Numbered from the stretch's first letter, positions 33,849-43,565 are shown. The stretch: 64,000 nt of DNA from Pseudomonas vancouverensis (GCF_004348895.1 NZ_RRZK01000002.1:248001-312000), one strand, 5' to 3'. Notes: generated from the letters alone by a model not told the origin. Numbers and translations: made by a program.

Positions 33849-33913
33849 ATCGCGAGCAGGCTCGCTCCCACAGGTTCAACAGAAACCTTTGTGGGAGCGA
33901 GCTTGCTCGCGAT
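33849..33913. repeat. REP doublet (REPIN), short spacer
   Basis: ATCGCGAGCAGGCTCGCTCC and GGGAGCGAGCTTGCTCGCGAT are separated by only about 20 bases, immediately 3' of fadD2. Confidence 0.88.
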
Positions 33914-33942
33914 CCGCGCGATGCGCGGCCATTCACCACCGA

Positions 33943-35631
33943 TTAAGCGATATCCCGCAACTCCCGCCGCAATATCTTGCCCACCGGCGTCATCGGTAGC
34001 GACTCACGCAAGACAATGTGTTTCGGCACCTTGTACGCGGTGAAATTCTCTTTGCAGTAGGCCTTCAACTCTTCAAGACTGACACCGGCCTCCCGCGCCA
34101 CCACGAACAACTTCACCGCCTCCCCCGAACGCTCGTCAGGCACGCCGATCACCGCGCAGTTGGCGACTTTCGGATGGGCCATGACCACGTCTTCGATCTC
34201 GTTGGGGTACACGTTGAAACCGGAGACGATGATCATGTCCTTCTTGCGATCGACAATGCGCACGAAACCGTCCGGATCGATCACCGCAATATCGCCGGAC
34301 TTGAACCAGCCTTCGCCATCCAGCACTTCGGCGGTGGCCTCGGGCTTCTGCCAGTAGCCCTTCATGATCTGCGGGCCCTTGATGCACAACTCGCCACGCT
34401 CGCCCAAAGGTTGTTCAACGCCTTCGTCATTGATGACTTTGAGCGAGGTGCCCGGCACCGGCAGGCCGACCGTACCGAGTCGCGACTGGTCGCCGTAGGG
34501 GTTGGTGCAGGCGACAGGGGAAGTTTCGGTCAGGCCGTAACCTTCGGTGATGCGGCAACCGGTCAGTTCTTCCCAGCGTTCGGCCGTGGCCTTGACCAGC
34601 GCGGTGCCACCGGAGTTGGTGAGCTTGAGGGAAGAGAAATCCAGGGTCTTGAAGTCCGGGTGATCCATCAACGCGACGAACAGCGTGTTGAGCCCCAGCA
34701 GCGCCGAGAAACGCCAGTTCTTCAGCTCCTTGATGAAGCCGCCGATGTCCCGCGGGTTGGTGATCAACACGTTGTGATTGCCCGAGACCATCATGCACAT
34801 GCAATTCGCGGTGAAGGCATAGATGTGATACAGCGGCAGCGGCGCGACCATAACCTCCTGCCCTTCGCGCAACAACGGTTGGCCGTCGCTGCCGAACTGC
34901 TCCAGGCACGCGCGCACTTGCTGCATGTTGGCCACCAGGTTGCCGTGGGTCAGCATCGCGCCCTTGGCCAGGCCCGTGGTGCCGCCGGTGTATTGCAGCA
35001 CAGCGATGTCGTCGAGGCCCACGTTCAAAGGCTTGATGCCCAGGCCACGGCCCATGCGTAGCGCACTCCTGAACGAGATGGCCTGAGGCAAGGAGTAGTC
35101 AGGGACCATCTTCTTCACCCTCTTGACCAGGGTGTTGACCAGCCAGCCCTTGGCGGTGGGCATCAAGTCGCCCATCTTCGCTTCAATCAGGTACTGGATA
35201 TCGGTGTCGGGCAGCACTTCCTGGACTTTCTGGCCGAACATGTTCAGGTAGACCAGTGCCCGGGCACCGGAGTCCTTGAACTGATGGCGCATCTCCCGCG
35301 CGGTGTACAGCGGGTTGGTGTTGACCACCACCAGCCCGGCGCGCAAGGCACCGAACACGGCAATCGGATAATGCAGGACGTTGGGCATCTGCACCGCGAT
35401 GCGGTCGCCCGGCACCAGGTCGGTGTGGGCCTGCAGGTAACCGGCAAACGCTGCACTGTGGCGTTCCAGTTCGGCATAGGTCAGGGTCACGCCCATATTG
35501 CTGAACGCAGGTCGGTCAGCAAATTTCTTGCAGGAACGCTCGAACACCTCGATCACCGACTTGTAGGCCCCGACATCAATGTTCAGGGGGACGCCGGCCG
35601 GGCGTTTGTCATTCCAGAAATCAGGTTGCAT
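33943..35631 (-). CDS. fadD2: Long-chain fatty acid-CoA ligase, FadD2-like
   Basis: A 562-residue paralogue of the preceding ligase. Motifs are LQYTGGTTGLAKGAML, EGYGLTETSPVACTNP, GWFKSGDIAVIDPDGFVRIVDRKKDMIIVSGFNVYP and PVGKILRREL at the end. Both ligases share the N-terminal KxPAGVPLNID-like opening. Chain-length preference cannot be read from sequence. It is divergent from the lipase and phaJ1 genes, the same neighbourhood as P. aeruginosa PA3300. The 245-base divergent spacer has a TATAAAAT at 35822 that suits the lipase promoter. Confidence 0.92.
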   Translation of the reverse strand: MQPDFWNDKRPAGVPLNIDVGAYKSVIEVFERSCKKFADRPAFSNMGVTLTYAELERHSAAFAGYLQAHTDLVPGDRIAVQMPNVLHYPIAVFGALRAGLVVVNTNPLYTAREMRHQFKDSGARALVYLNMFGQKVQEVLPDTDIQYLIEAKMGDLMPTAKGWLVNTLVKRVKKMVPDYSLPQAISFRSALRMGRGLGIKPLNVGLDDIAVLQYTGGTTGLAKGAMLTHGNLVANMQQVRACLEQFGSDGQPLLREGQEVMVAPLPLYHIYAFTANCMCMMVSGNHNVLITNPRDIGGFIKELKNWRFSALLGLNTLFVALMDHPDFKTLDFSSLKLTNSGGTALVKATAERWEELTGCRITEGYGLTETSPVACTNPYGDQSRLGTVGLPVPGTSLKVINDEGVEQPLGERGELCIKGPQIMKGYWQKPEATAEVLDGEGWFKSGDIAVIDPDGFVRIVDRKKDMIIVSGFNVYPNEIEDVVMAHPKVANCAVIGVPDERSGEAVKLFVVAREAGVSLEELKAYCKENFTAYKVPKHIVLRESLPMTPVGKILRRELRDIA

Positions 35632-35876
35632 TGTTCTTGTCCTCTTACCTGAGCCTATCCGATACCGTTATGTGCCGATCATCAAAAAACCGGCAGCTAA
35701 AACGGAGCTTCACGGACACTAGCAGTTATGGCGATTCAGGCAAATATGCCCACAACCGTCATTGATCACGTGAATCTTGATGCCGTTGTGTGGCCTGATC
35801 AGACGCAGGGCGAAGGATGCGCTATAAAATGCAACGAGCTGTTTCCGACCCGGCAGCCCCATGCAAAGGAACCGCA

Positions 35877-36821
35877 ATGATCCATGACACTTTCTGGCTG
35901 ACGACCAGCGATCACCAGATTCTGTTCGTCAATCAGTGGCTTCCCGAAGGCAGCCTCAAGGCAATGATTCTGCTGGCCCATGGCATGGCCGAGCACAGTG
36001 GTCGTTACGCCCCTCTCGCGGAAAAACTCTGCGCCCAGGGGTATGGCGTGTGCGCGCCGGACCAGCGCGGGCACGGCAAAACTGCCGAAAACGGTACGCT
36101 CGGGCATTACGCCGACGATGACGGCTGGTGCACGGTGGTCAGCGACCTGGCCAAACTCAACCAGCACATCGGCCAGCACTATCCCGGTATTCCGATACTG
36201 CTGCTGGGTCACAGCATGGGCAGCTACATCGCCCAGGCCTACCTGTTGCATCACAGCGCCAGCCTGCACGGGGCGATTCTCAGTGGTTCGAACTTCCAGC
36301 CCGTGGCGCTCTATGGCGTGGCGCGGCAGATCGCCCGCCTGGAACGCTGGCGCCAGGGTCCGAAGGGGCGCAGCGCGCTGATCGAGTGGTTGTCGTTCGG
36401 CTCGTTCAACAAGAAATTCAAGCCTGCACGTACGCCGTTCGACTGGCTCAGCCGCGATCCGGCCCAGGTCGATCTGTACATCAACGATCCGCTGTGCGGC
36501 TTTCGCTGCACCAATCAACTGTGGGTCGACCTGCTCGGTGGCTTGCAGCAAATCAGCAAAGCGTCCAATCTCGCCCAGATCGACCCGGGCCTGCCGCTGC
36601 TGGTGATTGGCGGTGAATGTGATCCGGTGAGTGAAGGCAAACGTCTCAAGGATCTGGCCGACGCGCTGCGTGCGGCCGGCAGCCGGCACCTGCAATTGAC
36701 CATTTACCCGCAGGCACGCCACGAACTGTTCAACGAGAGCAATCGCGATGAAGTCATCGCCGACGTGCTGAACTGGATCGCACAGGCCTTGAGCACCCCT
36801 CGGCCACAGCGATCCGAATAG
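35877..36821 (+). CDS. Lysophospholipase/monoacylglycerol lipase-like alpha/beta hydrolase
   Basis: A 314-residue serine hydrolase of the Hydrolase_4 group. The oxyanion region is LLAHGMAEHSGRY (about residue 34), the Asp-rich loop is CAPDQRGHGKT, the nucleophile elbow is GHSMGSYIA (about residue 110), the acid is in GGECDPVSEGK and the catalytic His in ARHELFNE. There is no signal peptide. The ATG at 35877 is preceded by AAAGGA; an in-frame start 20 codons earlier is less likely. It lies beside two acyl-CoA ligases and phaJ1, so releasing fatty acids for beta-oxidation is a plausible role. It is 40 bases from phaJ1 and probably cotranscribed. Confidence 0.88.
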   Translation: MIHDTFWLTTSDHQILFVNQWLPEGSLKAMILLAHGMAEHSGRYAPLAEKLCAQGYGVCAPDQRGHGKTAENGTLGHYADDDGWCTVVSDLAKLNQHIGQHYPGIPILLLGHSMGSYIAQAYLLHHSASLHGAILSGSNFQPVALYGVARQIARLERWRQGPKGRSALIEWLSFGSFNKKFKPARTPFDWLSRDPAQVDLYINDPLCGFRCTNQLWVDLLGGLQQISKASNLAQIDPGLPLLVIGGECDPVSEGKRLKDLADALRAAGSRHLQLTIYPQARHELFNESNRDEVIADVLNWIAQALSTPRPQRSE

Positions 36822-36861
36822 TTTTTCCGTATTCATTAATTCGTGACAGGAATAGAGACAG

Positions 36862-37332
36862 ATGACCCAGGTTACCAACACCCCTTACGAAGCCCTTGAA
36901 GTCGGGCAGACCGCCAGTTTCAGCAAGACCGTTGAAGAGCGCGACATTCAGTTGTTCGCCGCGATGTCGGGCGATCACAACCCGGTGCACCTGGATGCCG
37001 AATACGCCGCCAGTACGATGTTCAAGGAGCGCATCGCCCACGGCATGTTCAGCGGTGCCTTGATCAGTGCCGCCGTGGCCTGCGAACTGCCTGGGCCCGG
37101 GACCATCTACATCGGCCAGCAAATGAGCTTCCAGAAGCCGGTGAAGATCGGCGACACCCTCACCGTGCGCCTGGAAATCCTCGAAAAGCTGCCAAAGTTT
37201 CGCGTGCGCATCGCCACCCGCGTGTTCAACCAGCGCGATGAGCTGGTGGTGGATGGCGAGGCGGAAATCCTTGCGCCGCGCAAACAGCAGAGCGTGACCC
37301 TGACCACCTTGCCGGCGATCAGCATCGGCTGA
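36862..37332 (+). CDS. phaJ1: (R)-specific enoyl-CoA hydratase PhaJ1 (MaoC family)
   Basis: A 156-residue hot-dog-fold protein, the exact length I recall for P. aeruginosa PhaJ1 (PA3302), with matching wording throughout. Hydratase motif: FAAMSGDHNPVHLDAEYAA (residues 32-50; Asp and His are catalytic). Then FKERIAHGMFSGALISAA, GPGTIYIGQ and RVRIATRVFNQ. It converts beta-oxidation enoyl-CoA to (R)-3-hydroxyacyl-CoA, a precursor for polyhydroxyalkanoate. Downstream of the lipase on the same strand; the ligases are divergent. Confidence 0.93.
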   Translation: MTQVTNTPYEALEVGQTASFSKTVEERDIQLFAAMSGDHNPVHLDAEYAASTMFKERIAHGMFSGALISAAVACELPGPGTIYIGQQMSFQKPVKIGDTLTVRLEILEKLPKFRVRIATRVFNQRDELVVDGEAEILAPRKQQSVTLTTLPAISIG

Positions 37333-37352
37333 TTGTTCCTGCCATAAAACAA

Positions 37353-37442
37353 TGTGGGAGCGAGCTTGCTCGCGAATGGGCCAGATCATTCAACATCGGT
37401 GTTGAATGTCAGTCCGTCATCGCGAGCAAGCTCGCTCCCACA
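37353..37442. repeat. REP doublet (REPIN)
   Basis: TGTGGGAGCGAGCTTGCTCG and CGAGCAAGCTCGCTCCCACA flank a 45-base spacer that itself contains TTCAACATCGGTGTTGAA, an inner hairpin. Confidence 0.9.
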
Positions 37443-37458
37443 GGTTTTTCAGTGTTGC

Positions 37459-37926
37459 TTACGAACGGGCGCGAGCCTGGTTACGCAGGGCCTTGACCTG
37501 ATCGTGGTTGCGTTGCACGCCGTGGTACTGGCGTTCAACCAGGTCACGAATACCGACCAGGTTGTGCTTGTTGATTTTCTCCATGGCATCGCGGTAAGCC
37601 TTCAGCGCATGGTCTTCACCGCGCTCGGCTTCGTTGAGCACGGCTTCTTCGCCCTTGCCGGTGAACATCGACTTCACGTCGACCCAGCGACGGTGCAAAT
37701 CACCGCTGACACTGGTGGTGGTTTCCGGATCGCCACCCATCGAACGCACGGCGGATTGCAATTCGGCCGCAGCGGCCGCGCAATCGGCAGAACGATTCAC
37801 GAACAGGGTTTTGAGTTCCGGATGCTTGATGTCTTCAGCGCAAGTCTTGAACCCTTCCTGACCGTCCTTGCTGGTTTCAATCAGGTCGTTGAGTACAGAA
37901 ATCGCTTCTTTATTCATGTCGGTCAT
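37459..37926 (-). CDS. PA2169-family four-helix-bundle protein (DUF2383)
   Basis: A 155-residue, wholly helical, ferritin-like protein. It starts MTDMNKEAISVLNDLIETSKDGQEGFK and contains ALKAYRDAMEK and the segments HPELKTLFVNRSADCAAAAAEL and GEEAVLNEAERGEDHALKAY. That pattern defines the PA2169/DUF2383 family, often linked with stress or stationary phase. A second in-frame ATG three codons later is possible. Function unknown. It stands alone, between REP elements and an AT-rich spacer. Confidence 0.9.
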   Translation of the reverse strand: MTDMNKEAISVLNDLIETSKDGQEGFKTCAEDIKHPELKTLFVNRSADCAAAAAELQSAVRSMGGDPETTTSVSGDLHRRWVDVKSMFTGKGEEAVLNEAERGEDHALKAYRDAMEKINKHNLVGIRDLVERQYHGVQRNHDQVKALRNQARARS

Positions 37927-38128
37927 TTTTCAATTCCTTGCGGTGGATGAAGGTGTAATAGGTATTGCACCCTGCATGCCAGCTTGGAAGTTGTTATTTT
38001 TTACTTAGATATCAATAAGTTATTCATTATCCAGAAATCTGTATCCGTTTTATTTGCATGATCTGTCAATTGGCCTGCATGCAGAATGCCTGTATTTTCC
38101 AGACTGACTGAATCAAGACGACCGAGCG

Positions 38129-38365
38129 ATGAACCCTGAAAAACTTGAACTGCTGATCACCCGGGAAATGCCTTTCGGCAAGTACAAGGGACGCATCATT
38201 GCCGACCTGCCCGGCCCGTACCTCAACTGGTTCGCCCGCGAAGGTTTCCCCCATGGCGAACTCGGTGGCCTGCTGGCACTGATGCAGGAGATCGATCACA
38301 ACGGTTTGTCGGACCTGCTCGAACCGCTACGCGCCAAACACGGCAAGCCTGCCCCGCGTCACTGA
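38129..38365 (+). CDS. DUF3820 family protein
   Basis: A 78-residue protein with the DUF3820 core MPFGKYKGRIIADLPGPYLNWFAREGFPHGELGGLLALMQEIDHNGL. This small domain resembles the exonuclease-associated QDRPF-like fold and is annotated as a putative quorum-sensing-regulated virulence factor in P. aeruginosa. No function is established. The ATG is preceded by GACCGAGCG. The gene is followed after 21 bases by the class V aminotransferase and may be cotranscribed with it. Confidence 0.88.
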   Translation: MNPEKLELLITREMPFGKYKGRIIADLPGPYLNWFAREGFPHGELGGLLALMQEIDHNGLSDLLEPLRAKHGKPAPRH

Positions 38366-38386
38366 TTCATTCACTGAGTAGCCCCC

Positions 38387-39568
38387 ATGCCCGATAACAC
38401 CCGACGCGCCCGTGACGAAGACTTCTGGCAAACCTTTGCCGATCGCTACGACAGCGAACCCGGACCGATCAATCTGGAAAACGGTTATTTCGGGCGCATG
38501 TCGCGCACGGTGGTTGAGGAGTATCAGCGCAACATCGAGCTGATCAACCGCAGCAACTCGGTGCATGTGCGTCAGCGTTTCGAACCCGTCGACGGCCTGA
38601 GGATTCGTGCTCAGCTGGCCCGACTGATGGGCGTGCCCGCCGATGGCATCGCCCTCACCCGCAATGCCACCGAGGGTCTGCAGTCGCTGATTCGCAACTA
38701 CAACCGTCTGCAACCCGGTGATCAGGTGCTGTTCTGCGACCTGGAGTACGACACGGTCAAGGGCGCCATGGGCTGGCTGGCGCGCCATCGCGGCGTCGAA
38801 GTGATCGAGATCGAGCACGCGCACCCGGCGACCTACGACAGTTTGCTCAATAACTACCGCGAAGCTTTCGCCCGTTATCCGCGCCTGAAATTGATGGCGC
38901 TGACCCATGTCACCCACCGCACCGGCCTGGTGATGCCGGTACAGGCCATTGCTGCCGCCGCGAAGGAACAGGGGATCGACGTGATCCTCGACGGCGCCCA
39001 TGCCCTGGGTCAAATCGAGTTTGACCTGAACGAGCTGGGCATCGTGTTCGCGGCCTACAACCTGCACAAGTGGATAGGCGCCCCGCTGACCCTGGGCTTT
39101 CTGTACATAGCACCTGAGCACCTGGTCGACATCGACCCGGACATGGGCGAGATGCACTTCCCGGTCAGCGACATTCGAGCCCGTACCTCCTACAGCACGC
39201 CGAACATACCGGCCCTGATGACCTTGCCGCTGGTGCTTGAAGAACATGCTGCGATGGGCGGTGCTGCTGCCAAAGGCGCGCGGCTCAACTATCTGCGCAA
39301 CCGCTGGGTCAACGCGGCGCGTAAGTTACCGGGTATCGAGGTCCTGACACCCGATGACCCGCGACTGTATTGCGGCATCACCTCGTTGCGTTTCACCGAT
39401 CACAACGACCAGCAAGTGATGGCTGAGCGACTGCTCCATGATTACAACCTGTTCACCGTTGTACGTACTGGCGCGGCGTGTGGCCCGTGCATCCGTATCA
39501 CGCCGGGGCTCACCACCACGGCGGCCGACATGGATGCACTGATCAAGGCGCTGACCGAACTGAGCTGA
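38387..39568 (+). CDS. PLP-dependent class V aminotransferase (isopenicillin-N-epimerase-like)
   Basis: A 393-residue fold type I PLP enzyme. Signs are LTRNATEGLQSLIRN (phosphate-binding loop), TGLVMPVQAI, VILDGAHALGQI (Asp that holds the pyridine) and AYNLHKWIGAPLTLGFLY with the PLP lysine near residue 228. CefD-like and cysteine-desulfurase-like enzymes share this layout; there is no Cys loop for desulfurase activity. The substrate is unknown. It converges with the intradiol dioxygenase gene with only three bases between the stops. Confidence 0.87.
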   Translation: MPDNTRRARDEDFWQTFADRYDSEPGPINLENGYFGRMSRTVVEEYQRNIELINRSNSVHVRQRFEPVDGLRIRAQLARLMGVPADGIALTRNATEGLQSLIRNYNRLQPGDQVLFCDLEYDTVKGAMGWLARHRGVEVIEIEHAHPATYDSLLNNYREAFARYPRLKLMALTHVTHRTGLVMPVQAIAAAAKEQGIDVILDGAHALGQIEFDLNELGIVFAAYNLHKWIGAPLTLGFLYIAPEHLVDIDPDMGEMHFPVSDIRARTSYSTPNIPALMTLPLVLEEHAAMGGAAAKGARLNYLRNRWVNAARKLPGIEVLTPDDPRLYCGITSLRFTDHNDQQVMAERLLHDYNLFTVVRTGAACGPCIRITPGLTTTAADMDALIKALTELS

Positions 39569-39571
39569 CCC

Positions 39572-40297
39572 TCAGACGGTGTACTTGTCGAAGTCTTCTG
39601 GCCTGATCTGCGTCGACACGGCAAAGGTGTCGATGCCGATGGTCATGTGCCCGAAAAATCCGTCCTCGTTCGAATCCCGACCCAAGGTGTGCACGCTCAG
39701 GGTCGAGCCTTCACCGCCCATGCTGGTGTAGAAAAAGTCCTGTTCGTTGCTCAGTGCCGGTACCGCTCGACCGCTGTATTGCCGCCCGTTGAGTACTGAG
39801 CGCGACGCCACGTCCGGCAGGTAAAGCTGCCCGACCCAGGCGACATGGCGCTCTTCCAGATGATTGTTGCCGGCGGTAATGCGCACCGCGACGTGAATGT
39901 GCAAGGCACGACCGGCGTAGTAACCCGGATAGATCGTGGTAAAGCGCACGATGCCCGCCTGGTCGCTGAACTGCGCACCGCGCAGCCAGGTATCGTCATC
40001 GGTTCGAGGAACTGCACCGATGTCGCCGGACTCGGCTTCGATGTCCGGATTGATTTTGCTCCAACCCGAATAGGCTCCCCGTGCATTGCAGTGCCAGATG
40101 TCCACCAGCGCGTCGGGCACCGGCTCGCAAGTCATGGCATCGACCAGGGCCAGGCGCAGCACCAGGGGAACTCCGTCGACACCTTCGCTGATGTTTCGGC
40201 GGATCAGGTTCGGGTTACGAAAATAGGGGCCGGCAATCTGCTCCGGAGACAGAAGGCAGACCGGGGTTGCAGGTGCATCGGGGGTAATGACGTCCAT
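39572..40297 (-). CDS. Intradiol ring-cleavage dioxygenase family protein
   Basis: A 241-residue non-haem iron(III) dioxygenase. The Tyr and His ligands lie in DIWHCNARGAYSGW (Tyr about residue 76), TIYPGYYAGRALHIHVAVR (Tyr and two His about 122-135). A long insert follows and the end is GFFGHMTIGIDTF. It lacks the N-terminal dimerisation domain of catechol 1,2-dioxygenases and starts directly with SPEQIAGPYFRN, as the single-domain protocatechuate-like members do. The aromatic substrate is unknown. No aromatic pathway gene is next to it. Confidence 0.85.
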   Translation of the reverse strand: MDVITPDAPATPVCLLSPEQIAGPYFRNPNLIRRNISEGVDGVPLVLRLALVDAMTCEPVPDALVDIWHCNARGAYSGWSKINPDIEAESGDIGAVPRTDDDTWLRGAQFSDQAGIVRFTTIYPGYYAGRALHIHVAVRITAGNNHLEERHVAWVGQLYLPDVASRSVLNGRQYSGRAVPALSNEQDFFYTSMGGEGSTLSVHTLGRDSNEDGFFGHMTIGIDTFAVSTQIRPEDFDKYTV

Positions 40298-40420
40298 GAC
40301 GTTCTCTCTTCCATAAGATGAACTTCAGGTTAGCGCTGGATGCATGTACAGAGGCGATAACTATGTATCGCAGGATGTCCTTTTCCCGGATAGCTGAAAA
40401 TCCCAGGCTTTTTCCAGGCC

Positions 40421-40453
40421 AAAAAAAAACGGTGCACCGACCAAGCGCACCGT
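40421..40453 (-). terminator. Terminator of the zwf-pgl-eda operon
   Basis: The minus strand reads ACGGTGC, an eleven-base loop, GCACCGT and then nine T, about 40 bases after eda. Confidence 0.85.
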
Positions 40454-40493
40454 AAAGCCGTAGAACACACAACGAAGTGTCGGGGTGAAGCGA

Positions 40494-41159
40494 TCAGTCC
40501 AGCAGCGCCAGGGCCTCGGCGGTGCATTCCTGAATGCGGGCCCAGTCGCCGTTCTTGATCCACTCCGGATCAAGCATCCAACTACCACCCACGCACATGA
40601 CGTTTTTCAATGCCATGTAGCTCTTGATATTGGCCGGACCCACGCCGCCAGTCGGGCAGAATTTCACTTCGCCGAACGGACCGCCCAGGGCCTTGATGGC
40701 CGCGACGCCACCGCTGACTTCGGCGGGGAACAGTTTGAAACGGCGATAGCCCAGGCCATAACCTTCCATGATGCCCGAGGCATTGCTGATGCCTGGCAGC
40801 AGCGGAATCGGGCTGGCAACGCTGGCTTCCAGCAGGTCACGGGTGATGCCTGGGGTGACGATGAACTGCGAGCCTGCCGCTTCAGCCGCCGCCAGCATCT
40901 GGCGATCAAGCACGGTGCCAGCACCGGTCACCAGTTCCGGACGCCGCTCGCGCAGGATCTGGATGGCCTTGAGACCGAACTGCGAGCGCAGGGTCACTTC
41001 CAGGGCGGTCAGGCCACCGGCGGCAAGGGCGTCGGCCAGCGGCAGGACGTCCTGCTCACGGGCGATGGTGATCACCGGCAAAATCCGCGCCTTGGCGCAG
41101 AGGTTGTCGATCAGGGTCACTTTATCCGCCATGGAAACGGTTGGGGATGGATTTGTCAT
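40494..41159 (-). CDS. eda: KDPG/KHG aldolase Eda
   Basis: A 221-residue trimeric aldolase that splits 2-keto-3-deoxy-6-phosphogluconate into pyruvate and glyceraldehyde-3-phosphate. The catalytic Glu lies in ALEVTLRSQFG and the Schiff-base Lys in FKLFPAEVSGG. Also TGAGTVLD, PGISNASGIMEGY and KFCPTGGV. The start at 41159 is favoured because AAGGA lies nine bases ahead; an ATG at 41180 overlapping the pgl stop is the alternative. Third gene of zwf-pgl-eda. Confidence 0.95.
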   Translation of the reverse strand: MTNPSPTVSMADKVTLIDNLCAKARILPVITIAREQDVLPLADALAAGGLTALEVTLRSQFGLKAIQILRERRPELVTGAGTVLDRQMLAAAEAAGSQFIVTPGITRDLLEASVASPIPLLPGISNASGIMEGYGLGYRRFKLFPAEVSGGVAAIKALGGPFGEVKFCPTGGVGPANIKSYMALKNVMCVGGSWMLDPEWIKNGDWARIQECTAEALALLD

Positions 41160-41176
41160 AGCGGCTGTTCCTTGGC

Positions 41177-41890
41177 TCATGGGCACCAGTAAATCTCTAA
41201 CGTGGGTTGCAAAAACGCGCGAATCGGCATGGCGGCAACATCATCACCGGCCAATGCGGCATCGAGGGTGGTCAGCTTGGACTGACCGGAAATCGACAGA
41301 ATCTTGTGTTTGGCCGAAGCCAGCAGTGCACGGCTCATGGTCAGGCGCTGACGCGGCACGGTCGGCGCCATCATCGGCCAGCAGCGACGAATGCCATCGG
41401 CTTTCAGGGCTTCGGCGAGGTTCGGGCTGTTGGGGAACAGCGACGCGGTGTGACCGTCATCACCCATGCCCAGCACCAGCACATCGATCACCGGCAACTC
41501 GGAGAGCAGACGATCAGCCTGCTCGGCCGCCTCTTCCAGATTGGCGCTGGCGCTGTACAGGCTGAGGAACTGCGCCTTGGCCGCCGGACCTTGAAGCAGG
41601 TAGCGCTTGAGCAGACCGGCATTGCTGTCGGCGTGCTCGACCGGTACCCAGCGTTCGTCCGCCAGGCTGATCACCACGTTCGTCCAATCCAGCGGCTGCT
41701 TGGCCAAGTGCTGGAAAAACGCCACGGGGCTGCGCCCGCCGGAGACCACCAGGGTCGCCGTGCCTTGCGCTTCAATCGCCTCGCTCAGTTGTTTGGCCAC
41801 CGCCAGTGCCTGGCCTTCAGCCAGTTGCGCCGGGTTCTTGAACTCATGGGCGCTGACGCCCTGAGGCAATTCGAGTTTAGATATCGCCAT
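41177..41890 (-). CDS. pgl: 6-phosphogluconolactonase Pgl
   Basis: A 237-residue hydrolase of the DevB/Pgl type that opens 6-phosphogluconolactone. Features are [37 protein letters not shown] (residues about 72-84), [17 protein letters not shown], and [22 protein letters not shown] with the phosphate-binding pattern. Its ATG lies 14 bases inside the 3' end of zwf, so the two are coupled. It supplies the substrate of Edd. Confidence 0.95.
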   Translation of the reverse strand: MAISKLELPQGVSAHEFKNPAQLAEGQALAVAKQLSEAIEAQGTATLVVSGGRSPVAFFQHLAKQPLDWTNVVISLADERWVPVEHADSNAGLLKRYLLQGPAAKAQFLSLYSASANLEEAAEQADRLLSELPVIDVLVLGMGDDGHTASLFPNSPNLAEALKADGIRRCWPMMAPTVPRQRLTMSRALLASAKHKILSISGQSKLTTLDAALAGDDVAAMPIRAFLQPTLEIYWCP

Positions 41891-43346
41891 ACCACGACCT
41901 CCCGTCCCGCGTGATCAGAGCAATGGAGCTCATGGGGCCCCAGGACCCGGCCGCGTACGGCTTGGGCGCATCACCGGATTTTTTCCACCCGGCGATCAAC
42001 TGGTCACACCACTTCCACGCGGCTTCGATTTCATCTTTACGGACAAACAGGTTCTGATTGCCGCGCATCACTTCCAGCAACAACCGTTCGTAGGCATCGG
42101 GGATCCGTGCACTGCGCCAGGTGTCGGAAAAATTCAGCTGCAACGGACCGCTGCGCAGCTGCATGCCCTTGTCCAGGCCTTGTTCCTTGGTCATCACGCG
42201 CAAGGAGATGCCTTCGTCCGGTTGCAGGCGGATAATCAGCTTGTTGCTGATTTGCAGGCGCTGCTCGGGAGCGAAGATGTAGTGCGACGGTTCCTTGAAG
42301 TGGATGACGATCTGCGACAGCTTCTGCGGCATGCGCTTGCCGGTGCGCAGGTAAAACGGCACGCCCGCCCAGCGCCAGTTGCGGATGTCGGCGCGCAGGG
42401 CAACGAAGGTTTCGGTGTCGCTCTGGGTGTTGGAATTCGGTTCTTCCAGGTAACCGGGCACCGACTGCCCTTCACTGTGCCCGGCAATGTACTGGCCGCG
42501 CACCACCTGGGTGGTCAAGCCTTCCGGGCTGATCGGCGCCAGCGCCTTGAGGACCTTGACCTTCTCGTCGCGGATGCTGTCGGCGGAGAGGTCGGCCGGC
42601 GGGTCCATGGCAATCAGGCAGAGCAGCTGCAACAGGTGATTCTGGATCATGTCGCGCAGCTGACCGGCCTTGTCGAAGTAACCCCAGCGGCCTTCGATGC
42701 CAACCTTCTCGGCCACGGTGATTTCCACGTGGGAGATGTAGTTCTGGTTCCACTGGGTTTCGAACAGGCTATTGGCAAAACGCAGGGCAATCAGGTTCTG
42801 CACCGTCTCTTTGCCCAGGTAGTGGTCGATACGGTAGGTGCGGTTCTCCGGGAAGTACTGCGCCACCGCGTCGTTGACCTTGCGCGACGACTCCAGGTCC
42901 GAGCCGATAGGCTTTTCCAGCACCACACGGGTGTTTTCGGCCAAACCGACTTTCGCCAGGTTCTCGCAGATCGCACCGTAGACCGCTGCCGGCGTGGCGA
43001 AGTAGGCAATGACGCGCTGTGCGGTACCGGCCATTTCGGCCAGGGCGACATAATCTTCAGACTTGAGGAAGTCGACGTGCAGGTAGCTCAGGCGCGCCAG
43101 GAAACGCTCGACCACGGCTTCGTCGAGGTCTTTGGCTTCGACGTAGCGGCGCAACTCGGCGGCGATGAACGTCAGGTGCTCCTGTTCGCTGCCAGCCTCA
43201 CGGGCCAGCGCGATGATCCGCGTGTCCTCGTGCAACAGGCCTGCGCCGTCGAGTTGATAGAGGGCAGGAAACAGCTTGCGCAAGGCCAGATCGCCGAGGG
43301 CGCCGAACAAGGCAAAGGTGCACGGTTCAACCGTAATCGAGAGCAT
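41877..43346 (-). CDS. zwf: Glucose-6-phosphate 1-dehydrogenase Zwf
   Basis: A 489-residue NAD(P)-dependent dehydrogenase. The nucleotide loop is [19 protein letters not shown] (residues 13-31), the active-site motif is [15 protein letters not shown] (about 170-184, with catalytic Asp/His) and the substrate Lys lies in [13 protein letters not shown]. It feeds the Entner-Doudoroff route. HexR regulates it in pseudomonads, and a HexR-type box sits at 43414. A CA motif lies in the leader. It is divergent from hexR. Confidence 0.97.
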   Translation of the reverse strand: MLSITVEPCTFALFGALGDLALRKLFPALYQLDGAGLLHEDTRIIALAREAGSEQEHLTFIAAELRRYVEAKDLDEAVVERFLARLSYLHVDFLKSEDYVALAEMAGTAQRVIAYFATPAAVYGAICENLAKVGLAENTRVVLEKPIGSDLESSRKVNDAVAQYFPENRTYRIDHYLGKETVQNLIALRFANSLFETQWNQNYISHVEITVAEKVGIEGRWGYFDKAGQLRDMIQNHLLQLLCLIAMDPPADLSADSIRDEKVKVLKALAPISPEGLTTQVVRGQYIAGHSEGQSVPGYLEEPNSNTQSDTETFVALRADIRNWRWAGVPFYLRTGKRMPQKLSQIVIHFKEPSHYIFAPEQRLQISNKLIIRLQPDEGISLRVMTKEQGLDKGMQLRSGPLQLNFSDTWRSARIPDAYERLLLEVMRGNQNLFVRKDEIEAAWKWCDQLIAGWKKSGDAPKPYAAGSWGPMSSIALITRDGRSWYGDI

Positions 43347-43350
43347 GATG

Positions 43351-43363
43351 TTTGTTCTTTTAT
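43351..43363 (-). promoter_or_regulatory. CA-type motif (possible Hfq/Crc site) before zwf
   Basis: ATAAAAGAACAAA on the minus strand lies five bases before the zwf ATG. It is an imperfect AANAANAA match. Confidence 0.4.
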
Positions 43364-43413
43364 CAAGTTAAGCTACAAATACCTTTTTTCAAGGCATCAC
43401 TCAAGGGGAAATG

Positions 43414-43428
43414 TAGTAATAACCACAA
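43414..43428. promoter_or_regulatory. HexR operator between zwf and hexR
   Basis: TAGT-N7-ACAA (in TGTAGTAATAACCACAA) fits the TTGT-N7/8-ACAA consensus with one change. It sits in the divergent spacer, as expected for control of both genes. Confidence 0.7.
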
Positions 43429-43565
43429 CATTTCCGCAAAATACAGATTCCGAGTGGTGGTCGGTCGGAGCCATCAGTAGGATAGGCCACCGTGACGGGC
43501 CTCACCAAAGGCCCTTTTTGCATTAGCCGCGCGCTTATCGGCGCCGGTGAATCAAGGAATTTCAT

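Noticed and set aside
37943..38100. AT-rich spacer between the DUF2383 and DUF3820 genes as a small RNA gene
   Set aside because: I could not see a promoter plus terminator pair or a stable fold that would support an RNA.
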